A stretch of DNA of 64,000 nt from Sedimenticola selenatireducens DSM 17993 (lineage in GTDB: Bacteria; Pseudomonadota; Gammaproteobacteria; Chromatiales; Chromatiaceae): positions 1-64,000 of the forward strand of contig NZ_ATZE01000016.1 of the NCBI RefSeq assembly GCF_000428045.1, in the 5' to 3' direction. The notes beneath the pieces were generated by a model. It was not told the DNA's origin, searched no databases, and was given only the letters and a program-made list of their open reading frames with translations. The position numbers and the translations under genes are program-made. Positions 57,974-64,000 of the stretch are shown here, piece by piece (position 1 is the first letter of the stretch; every line of letters starts with the position of its first letter).

Positions 57974-58575
57974 TACCAGCCTCCTGTCGCTAACCAGCGG
58001 TCGACCTGCTCCAGCCGGTCATTACCCCAGAAGGGTTCACCGTCTACAAAGATATAGGGCGAGCCAAATACCCCACGCGCCACAGCCGCCTCCGTTTCCT
58101 GTTTCAGTCGCGCCTTCACTTCCGGACTCTGCATCCCCAGCAGCAGTTGCTCCCGATCAATACCAAGTGGAACGGCCAGATCAGCCACCAGGTTGGCGTC
58201 GGTGCCATCACGCCCCTCGCCAAAGGTGGCGTGGTAGATTTTTCTGGCCAGGGCCTTCGCCTTCTCCGGCTGTGCATCCACCAGCCAGTAAAAGGCGCGG
58301 GAAGCAGCCAGGGCCGCCTTGGGAAAGTTGTCAGGCAGCTGGAATGGCAGGCCCTGTTCACGGGCGCAGCGTCGCATGTCATGCAGTGAATAGTCACCCT
58401 GCAGCGGGATATCCACCAGTGGACGGGCGCCGGTCAGGGCGAAGGTCGCCCCCACCAGAAAGGGCCGCCAGATCACCTCCCGCCCATGTTTGGTGGCAAT
58501 CTCATCAATGCGGGCACTGGCCAGATAGCCATAGGGTGAGTAGAAATCGAAATAGAACTCCAGCGGGGCACTCAT
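57973..58575 (-). CDS. DsbA-like 2-hydroxychromene-2-carboxylate isomerase family protein
   Basis: The 200-residue protein belongs to the kappa-GST/NahD group. [14 protein letters not shown] holds the catalytic Ser of the family, and [24 protein letters not shown] the conserved cis-proline loop and end motif. True isomerases act in naphthalene degradation; no such genes are here, and it sits inside the leucine operon between acd and liuB. The actual substrate is unknown. The start is 3 bases after the acd stop. Confidence 0.85.
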   Translation of the reverse strand: MSAPLEFYFDFYSPYGYLASARIDEIATKHGREVIWRPFLVGATFALTGARPLVDIPLQGDYSLHDMRRCAREQGLPFQLPDNFPKAALAASRAFYWLVDAQPEKAKALARKIYHATFGEGRDGTDANLVADLAVPLGIDREQLLLGMQSPEVKARLKQETEAAVARGVFGSPYIFVDGEPFWGNDRLEQVDRWLATGGW

Positions 58576-58578
58576 GGC

Positions 58579-59715
58579 TCACTCCTCGGCAATGGCACGG
58601 GAGATGACAATACGCTGTATGTCACTGGTGCCTTCATAAATCTGCGAGATACGCACATCACGATAGATGCGCTCCACCGGAAAATCCTTCAGATAGCCGT
58701 ATCCACCATGCACCTGAATCGCCGCCGAACAGATCTGTTCCGCCGCCTCGGAGGCAAACAGCTTCGCCATGCAGGCCTCTTTGAGACAGGGCTGAGCCGC
58801 ATCCCGCAGCACCGCCGCGTTCATCACCATCAGGTGGGCCGCCTCCAGTTGCGTGGCCATATCGGCCAGCCGGAAGGCCACCGCCTGGTGATTGATAATC
58901 GGCGTGCCAAAACTCTCCCGCTCCCGCGCATAGTCAAGTGCCGCCTGATAGGCCGCCCGTGCCATGCCGACACACTGGGCGGCAATGCCGATGCGCCCAC
59001 TCTCCAGATTGCTTAGCGCAATCTTGTAGCCCTCACCCTCCTGCCCGATCAGGTGATCCGCCGGGATGCGGCACTCGTCGAAGAAAATTTGTGCGGTATC
59101 CGAGGCGTGCTGGCCCATCTTCTGCTCGATATTGGCCACCTTGTAACCCGGGTTGTCGGTAGGTACCACGAAGGCGCTGATCCCCTTCTTTCCTGCCGCC
59201 GGATCGGTCACGGCAAACACGATCGCCACCTGGGCATACTTGCCAGAGGTAATGAACTGCTTGGTGCCGTTCAGCACATATTCATCGCCATCGCGCAGCG
59301 CACGCATCTTCAGCGCCGAGGCATCGGAACCGGCCTGGGGTTCGGTGAGACAGAAGCAGCCAAGCATCTCGCCGGAGGCGAGCGGCTTCAAATAGGTCTG
59401 CTTGAGATAGTCGCTGCCGAATTTCAGCAGCGGTCCGCAGACCACCGAGTTGTTGACACTCAGGATAGTCGAGCAGGCGCCATCACCTGCGGCAATCTCC
59501 TCGATCGCCAGGGCAAATGAGAGATAGTCGGTGCCTGCGCCACCCCACTCCTCGGGAATGGTCATACCGAACAGGCCGAGCGCCCCCAGTTCCTTCAGTT
59601 CATCGGATGGAAAGATACTCTCCCGGTCCCACTCGGCAGCATTGGGAGCAAGGCGCTCCCGGGCAAAGTCCCGTGCCATGTCACGGATCATGCGCTGTTC
59701 TTCAGTGAGGATCAT
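58579..59715 (-). CDS. Acyl-CoA dehydrogenase, short/branched-chain type
   Basis: The 378-residue flavoenzyme has [36 protein letters not shown] and [19 protein letters not shown] with the catalytic Glu at the usual C-terminal position. That distinguishes it from LiuA, whose base lies elsewhere. It could oxidise butyryl-CoA, isobutyryl-CoA or 2-methylbutyryl-CoA. AGGAG lies 7 bases before the ATG. Confidence 0.93.
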   Translation of the reverse strand: MILTEEQRMIRDMARDFARERLAPNAAEWDRESIFPSDELKELGALGLFGMTIPEEWGGAGTDYLSFALAIEEIAAGDGACSTILSVNNSVVCGPLLKFGSDYLKQTYLKPLASGEMLGCFCLTEPQAGSDASALKMRALRDGDEYVLNGTKQFITSGKYAQVAIVFAVTDPAAGKKGISAFVVPTDNPGYKVANIEQKMGQHASDTAQIFFDECRIPADHLIGQEGEGYKIALSNLESGRIGIAAQCVGMARAAYQAALDYARERESFGTPIINHQAVAFRLADMATQLEAAHLMVMNAAVLRDAAQPCLKEACMAKLFASEAAEQICSAAIQVHGGYGYLKDFPVERIYRDVRISQIYEGTSDIQRIVISRAIAEE

Positions 59716-59774
59716 TCAACGGCTCCTGTGGGTCACTATTTTGTTATTCATACCAGCCCGCTCCAGGCCGGTTG

Positions 59775-59872
59775 TTCGCGGCGAGGCGCCGCTCCTACGG
59801 GCAATTTCGCGGCAGGAGGCCCGCCCCCGGGCCGATAATCACGACGGGGACGCCGCTCCTGCAGTATGTGTT
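59775..59872. repeat. REP-like repeat
   Basis: TTCGCGGCGAGGCGCCGCTC (59775-59794) starts a run that includes a second CGCCGCTCCTGCAG at 59851-59864. It belongs to the same TAGGAGCGGC family as 30657-30789. It lies between acd and the thiolase and runs into the thiolase end. Confidence 0.55.
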
Positions 59873-61055
59873 ACAGCCGCTCAATGGCAACCGCAGTGGC
59901 CTCACCGCCACCGATGCAGAGGGAAGCGACACCGCGCTTCAGCCCCTGCTCTTCCAGCGCCGCCAGCAGGGTGACGATGATACGTGCGCCGGAGGCACCG
60001 ATCGGGTGACCCAGGGCACAGGCGCCGCCGTTGATGTTCACTTTTTCATGATCCAGTCCCATCTCGCGCATGGCCGCCATGGTGACTACGGCAAATGCCT
60101 CGTTGATCTCCCACAGGTCCACATCTTGTTTGTTCCACTCCAGCCGCTGCAGCAGATTCTGCATGGCGTAGACCGGGGCGGTGGTGAACCAGCAGGGCTC
60201 GCCGGCATAACCGGCATGGCCATGGATCACTGCCCTGGGAGAGAGACCGCGTCGTTCGGCTTCCGAGGCACGCATCAGCACCAGGGCCGCCGCGCCGTCG
60301 GAGATGGAACTGGAGTTGGCCGGAGTCACGGTGCCGTCCTTGCGGAAGGCGGGACGCAGGCTGGGTATCTTCTCCGGGCGGGCCTTGCCGGGCTGCTCGT
60401 CAATGGCCACCTGGGTATCACCACCGCGCCCCGAAATGGTCACCGGGACTATTTCACGCTCGAAACGGCCCGCCTCGATCGCGGCATTGGCACGACTGAG
60501 GGAGGCAATGGCAAACTCATCCTGCTGTTCGCGGCTGAATTTGAAGTGATCGGCACACTGTTCGGCAAAGGTTCCCATCAGTGCACCCCGGTCGAAGTAG
60601 GCGTCTTCCAGACCGTCCAGGAACATATGATCCATCACCTTGCCATGGCCCAGGCGATAACCGCCTCGTGCCTTCTCCAGCAGATAGGGGGCGTTACTCA
60701 TGGATTCCATGCCACCGGCCACCATCACCTGGTTGCTGCCGGCCTTGATCAGGTCATGGGCCAGCATCACGGCCTTCATACCGGAACCGCACACCTTGCT
60801 GATACCGGCACAGGGGGTGCTCAGGGGAATACCGGCACCGAGCGCCGCCTGGCGCGTGGGCGCCTGGCCGATACCGGCGGTCAACACGTTACCCATCAGC
60901 ACCTCCTGGACATCCTCGGGACTGATACCGGCCCGCGAAACCGCTGCGGCGATGGCCGCCGAGCCGAGCTGAGGCGCGGTCAATGCAGCGAGGGCGCCCT
61001 GAAAACCGCCCATCGGGGTACGGGCGATATCAACGATGACAATTGGATCACTCAT
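59871..61055 (-). CDS. atoB: Acetyl-CoA acetyltransferase (thiolase)
   Basis: The 394-residue thiolase has the acylated Cys89 in CAGISKVCGSGMKA, the NxNGGACALGHPIGASGAR histidine loop and the end motif LCIGGGEATA. It can split acetoacetyl-CoA produced from leucine-derived acetoacetate, after CoA transfer by an enzyme not seen here. GGAG lies 7 bases before the ATG at 61055. Confidence 0.94.
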   Translation of the reverse strand: MSDPIVIVDIARTPMGGFQGALAALTAPQLGSAAIAAAVSRAGISPEDVQEVLMGNVLTAGIGQAPTRQAALGAGIPLSTPCAGISKVCGSGMKAVMLAHDLIKAGSNQVMVAGGMESMSNAPYLLEKARGGYRLGHGKVMDHMFLDGLEDAYFDRGALMGTFAEQCADHFKFSREQQDEFAIASLSRANAAIEAGRFEREIVPVTISGRGGDTQVAIDEQPGKARPEKIPSLRPAFRKDGTVTPANSSSISDGAAALVLMRASEAERRGLSPRAVIHGHAGYAGEPCWFTTAPVYAMQNLLQRLEWNKQDVDLWEINEAFAVVTMAAMREMGLDHEKVNINGGACALGHPIGASGARIIVTLLAALEEQGLKRGVASLCIGGGEATAVAIERL

Positions 61056-61114
61056 GGAATAACTCCGGTCTGTTCAAATACTCAATTTTGTGTGGGACTC
61101 TACCGGTAACAGAT

Positions 61115-61141
61115 GATGGGGTTCGCTTCGCTCACCCCATC
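61115..61141. repeat. Intergenic palindrome
   Basis: GATGGGGT (61115-61122) and ACCCCATC (61134-61141) enclose TCGCTTCGCTC. There is no T-run. It may be a REP-like element in the liuA-thiolase gap. Confidence 0.4.
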
Positions 61142-61191
61142 CTGCGACTCGCCCCTATACCTGCCGTGTCCAGGCTGCCCGTCAGTACCGG

Positions 61192-62355
61192 CTAGCGGGT
61201 CTCGTTGAACAGCTCCCGACCGATCAGCATGCGACGGATCTCCGACGTACCGGCACCGATCTCGTAGAGCTTGGCATCCCGCAGGAAGCGGCCGGTGGGA
61301 TACTCATTGATGTAGCCGTTGCCGCCCAGGGTCTGGATCGCCTCCAGGGCCATCCAGGTGGCTTTTTCCGCAGAATAGAGAATGGCACCGGCGGCATCCT
61401 TGCGGGTGGTCTCGCCGCGATCGCACGCCTTGCCGACCGCATAGACATAGGCCTTGCAGGCGTTCAGGGTGGTGTACATATCGGCCAGCTTGCCCTGCAT
61501 CAGCTCAAACTCACCGATGGGGCGACCAAACTGTTCGCGCTCGTGAACGTAAGGCACGACCACGTCCATGCACGCCTGCATGATGCCCAGCGGACCGCCG
61601 GAAAGCACGGCGCGCTCGTAATCGAGACCGCTCATCAGCACTTTGACGCCCTGATTGAGGCCACCGAGTATGTTCTCCTCCGGTACTTCCACATCCTCGA
61701 ACACCAGTTCACCGGTGTTGGAACCGCGCATGCCGAGCTTATCCAGCTTCTGGGCACTTTTGACGCCGAACTCCCGTTCGATGATAAAGGCGGTAATGCC
61801 TTTCGCACCGGCACTGGGATCGGTCTTGGCATAGACCACCATCACATGGGCATCCGGGCCATTGGTGATCCACATCTTGTTGCCGTTAAGAATATAGCGA
61901 TCCCCCCGCTTCTCGGCCTTGAGGCGCATGCCGACCACGTCGGAACCGGCATTCGGCTCGGACATGGCCAGGGCACCAATATGTTCACCGGTAATCAGTT
62001 TCGGCAGATATTTCTCTTTCTGTGCCTGATTGCCGTTACGCTTGATCTGGTTAACGCAGAGGTTGGAATGGGCGCCATAACTGAGACCGATAGAGGCGGA
62101 GGCGCGGCTGATCTCTTCCATGGCCACCATGTGAGCCAGGTAACCCATTTCACTACCGCCAAATTCTTCGGAAACAGTGATACCCAGCAGCCCCATATCA
62201 CCCAATTTTTTCCACAGATGGTTGGGGAACTCGTTCTTTTCGTCCGTTTCCGCCGCGATGGGTGCAATTTCGGCGGCGGTAAACTCCTGCACGGAATCAC
62301 GCAACATCTCTACGGTTTCACCCAGATCAAAATTCAACGAAGGCAGGTGGATCAT
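61192..62355 (-). CDS. liuA: Isovaleryl-CoA dehydrogenase
   Basis: LiuA oxidises isovaleryl-CoA to 3-methylcrotonyl-CoA. The 387 residues have the IVD-type catalytic Glu in [18 protein letters not shown]; the usual C-terminal Glu is replaced by Gly in [11 protein letters not shown], which marks isovaleryl-CoA dehydrogenases. [20 protein letters not shown] and [20 protein letters not shown] are also typical. It heads the liu operon and has a LiuR-type operator upstream at 62538-62557. Confidence 0.96.
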   Translation of the reverse strand: MIHLPSLNFDLGETVEMLRDSVQEFTAAEIAPIAAETDEKNEFPNHLWKKLGDMGLLGITVSEEFGGSEMGYLAHMVAMEEISRASASIGLSYGAHSNLCVNQIKRNGNQAQKEKYLPKLITGEHIGALAMSEPNAGSDVVGMRLKAEKRGDRYILNGNKMWITNGPDAHVMVVYAKTDPSAGAKGITAFIIEREFGVKSAQKLDKLGMRGSNTGELVFEDVEVPEENILGGLNQGVKVLMSGLDYERAVLSGGPLGIMQACMDVVVPYVHEREQFGRPIGEFELMQGKLADMYTTLNACKAYVYAVGKACDRGETTRKDAAGAILYSAEKATWMALEAIQTLGGNGYINEYPTGRFLRDAKLYEIGAGTSEIRRMLIGRELFNETR

Positions 62356-62529
62356 TCAGATTTCTCCTTAACAGATGCTGCCGCAGGCAGACAGCCTCTC
62401 AAAATATACGGTGTGGATACTGTCACCCGTCCGCCAAGAGATGCAGACGCGTGCCAAATGGGGCAACCACACCAAACCGGTAATCATTGGTCAAAACCGA
62501 AATCCGCCGGAACTCAACAACCGACGCAA

Positions 62530-62558
62530 AACATAACTTACGTTTACGTTAACGTCAA
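62530..62558 (-). promoter_or_regulatory. LiuR-type operator and promoter before liuA
   Basis: TTACGTTTACGTTAACGTCA (62538-62557) differs from the etf palindrome at two positions. On the minus strand TTGACG (62558-62553) and TATGTT (62535-62530) are 17 bases apart and enclose it. The leader to liuA would be about 170 bases. The rest of 62356-62818 holds nothing else I can support. Confidence 0.8.
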
Positions 62559-62818
62559 CTGCAATATATTTTTAATACCCGCTGTTACTCAACTATAGAA
62601 TGAAGAGGAAAACAGCGTTCAGAAATTCAAACAGCGGCAATTAAGTAGAACGGACAAGAGAGGGATGAAGATGAAAAGAACCGCAGCTGTATGGGGCAAG
62701 CCAGCTTTTGTCCACCCACCGGGTATTTAACTCGCTTACCTAGGGGCACGGAAGAGTTAACAGGTAATTATGGGCGATGGTTTCTGAATAACAGTGGCAG
62801 ACCAAAAAGGCGCCACCA

Positions 62819-63256
62819 TCAACCATCACTATCCAGCTCGCTGAGCACATTCAGAGCGCGCTTCTCGACGCTTTCCATCTCGTGCAGCACCGCCTCGATA
62901 TCCTGACGCTGCTGTTCCAGCATCTCGCGCCGGGCCTTGATTTTATCAATCAGAAAGCGCAACTGGCCGGACTCACCGGGCGAGGTATCGTACAGATCGA
63001 ACATCTCTTTTACTTCGGAGAGTGGAAAACCGAGCCGCTTGCCCCGCAGCACCAGTTTAAGACGCACCCGATCGCGTTCACGATAGACCCGTCGCCGTCC
63101 TTTCCGACTGGGGGAGATCAAACCCTGATCCTCATAGAAGCGGATAGCTCTTGGCGTGACATCGAACTCCTTGGCCAGTTCGGAGATGGTATAGGTGGTG
63201 CCTTTCATGGTTTCGACATCGTCAGCCGGATCGTCGTGTAGTTTATCCATTAGCAT
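62819..63256 (-). CDS. liuR: MerR-family regulator LiuR
   Basis: The 145-residue regulator has an N-terminal MerR winged helix (YTISELAKEFDVTPRAIRFYEDQGLISPSRKGRRRVY, residues about 22-58) and a coiled-coil dimer helix (about 100-135). It lies next to liuA and icmF, and four palindromes of one type occur in the window, one in front of its own gene. In other gammaproteobacteria LiuR represses branched-chain amino acid degradation. The start may be ATG 63256 or 63250. Confidence 0.9.
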   Translation of the reverse strand: MLMDKLHDDPADDVETMKGTTYTISELAKEFDVTPRAIRFYEDQGLISPSRKGRRRVYRERDRVRLKLVLRGKRLGFPLSEVKEMFDLYDTSPGESGQLRFLIDKIKARREMLEQQRQDIEAVLHEMESVEKRALNVLSELDSDG

Positions 63257-63423
63257 ATTCTATCCCAGTTAACAGTGCTTTTTATAGATCGGTACACCGT
63301 GCTGTCCGTCGCCGGCTCCTGTTTACGGTGATGATAATTTCCGGGCAAAACTGACCGCAGTTTGCTTTTATGAGTGCCATACTCAACGGTGACGACGCTG
63401 AACGGCAAAACCTGCTGCCTATT

Positions 63424-63452
63424 GTTATAACCTACGTTTACGTAAACGTCAC
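63424..63452 (-). promoter_or_regulatory. LiuR-type operator and promoter before liuR
   Basis: CTACGTTTACGTAAACGTCA lies at 63432-63451. On the minus strand GTGACG (63452-63447) and TATAAC (63429-63424) are 17 bases apart and enclose it, so liuR is probably autoregulated. The leader is about 160 bases. Confidence 0.78.
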
Positions 63453-63519
63453 TATACTTTCTATTCCTAACATGGTCGAGTCGCCCAATTTGCGACCTCC
63501 GTCGACCGAGAGCATATCA

Positions 63520-63548
63520 TTGACGTTTACGTTAACGTAAGGTAGCTT
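63520..63548 (+). promoter_or_regulatory. LiuR-type operator and promoter before icmF
   Basis: TGACGTTTACGTTAACGTAA lies at 63521-63540. On the plus strand TTGACG (63520-63525) and TAGCTT (63543-63548) are 17 bases apart around it. The leader to icmF is about 100 bases. The rest of 63257-63655 holds no other gene. Confidence 0.78.
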
Positions 63549-63655
63549 TAGTCTGAATACGATCCGAGAGAGTGCCCCGGACCGGACACCCAATCACCAG
63601 TAAAACGATATTTATTTTTATTTACAGTAAGTTACAGAATTACACCGGAGACATT

Positions 63656-64000
63656 ATGTCGAACGTCCTTCAGGCAAACAATGTGGTCGGCATTGCTCAC
63701 CAACAGAACAAAATACGCTTTGTAACGGCTGCCAGCCTGTTTGATGGCCATGACGCTTCCATTAACATCATGCGACGTATCCTTCAGGCCCAGGGCGCCG
63801 AGGTGATCCATCTGGGGCATAACCGTTCGGTTGCCGAGATAGTCAATGCCGCGCTGCAGGAGGATGTCCAGGGCATCGCCATCAGTTCCTATCAGGGCGG
63901 CCATGTCGAATACCTGAAGTACATGGTGGATATGCTGAAGGAGCGCGGCGGTCAGGAGATACGCGTCTTTGCCGGTGGTGGTGGTGTGATTGTGCCGGAA
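63656..64000 (+). CDS. icmF: Fused isobutyryl-CoA mutase IcmF, N-terminal part (cut by window edge)
   Basis: Only the first 115 residues are present. They form the B12-binding domain: [20 protein letters not shown] with the cobalamin ligand His32, then [20 protein letters not shown] and [12 protein letters not shown]. IcmF carries the B12 domain first, then a G-protein chaperone and the mutase; free-standing methylmalonyl-CoA mutases place it last. It interconverts isobutyryl-CoA and n-butyryl-CoA (or pivalyl-/isovaleryl-CoA). GGAG lies 5 bases before the ATG. The rest is outside the window. Confidence 0.93.
   Translation, partial: MSNVLQANNVVGIAHQQNKIRFVTAASLFDGHDASINIMRRILQAQGAEVIHLGHNRSVAEIVNAALQEDVQGIAISSYQGGHVEYLKYMVDMLKERGGQEIRVFAGGGGVIVPE

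Noticed and set aside
56285-58057. Long open frame of 590 codons on the plus strand
   Set aside because: It is antisense to liuB, which has every family motif. High-GC codons on one strand open the opposite frame; the predicted protein is rich in His/Arg with no domain.
59772-61109. 445-codon open frame on the plus strand
   Set aside because: It is antisense to the thiolase, with a low-complexity Gly/His-rich product.
61543-62598. 351-codon open frame on the plus strand over liuA
   Set aside because: Antisense to liuA and running over its operator; no domain.

Overview
The window reads as one chromosomal stretch of a gammaproteobacterium. It carries gammaproteobacterial-type cmoA-cmoB, tesA/ybbA/ybbP next to DNA polymerase II, NudC, NhaA and a LiuR-type leucine/isovalerate catabolic cluster. 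There is no phage, plasmid, CRISPR, rRNA or tRNA that I can see. The mix (SulP and NhaA transporters, many acyl-CoA enzymes, a c-di-GMP sensor) would fit a marine or sulfur-cycle lineage such as the Chromatiales/Sedimenticola group, but that placement is a guess from gene content.

Layout. (1) 1-4744: the start of etfB (minus) faces ETF-ubiquinone oxidoreductase, a long acyl-CoA dehydrogenase and a hotdog thioesterase (plus). (2) 4745-8613: a candidate small RNA under an FNR-type box, then cheX, a ferredoxin-like protein and ppk1. (3) 8843-20466: two complete branched-chain/amide ABC transporters (livJHMGF and livHMGF-x-livJ) pointing at each other around an EamA permease. (4) 20467-30596: a 52-bp tandem repeat, putA, an alpha/beta hydrolase, a YhdH/AcuI-type reductase, cmoA-cmoB, an unknown periplasmic protein and nudC. 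(5) 30801-34590: a ZnuA-like/SCO fusion with a small secreted neighbour, DUF2889 and a phytase-like esterase. (6) 34566-40723: tesA divergent from ybbA-ybbP-polB. (7) 40823-51444: a two-component system, a small membrane protein with SulP, NhaA, a ModA-like protein with a PAS-GGDEF-EAL protein, and two tandem copies of a tiny secreted protein. (8) 51745-64000: the leucine degradation cluster liuA-thiolase-acd-isomerase-liuB-liuC-liuD-mvaB-peroxidase (minus), its MerR-type regulator liuR (minus) and the start of icmF (plus).

How the parts connect. Four copies of a 20-bp palindrome close to TGACGTTTACGTAAACGTCA lie before etfB/ETF-QO, before liuA, before liuR and before icmF. This ties leucine/isovalerate oxidation, the isobutyryl-CoA mutase and the electron-transfer route from acyl-CoA dehydrogenases to quinone into one regulon whose regulator is encoded in the window. 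The Liv transporters could feed it with substrate, although I see no LiuR site in front of them.

The least explained items are the FNR-box small RNA at about 4823-4973, the ZnuA-like domain that has lost its histidine ligands and is fused to a copper-type SCO domain, the duplicated 78/77-aa secreted proteins with a conserved leader, and a 52-bp tandem repeat. Several families of palindromic (REP-like) elements sit in the intergenic gaps.
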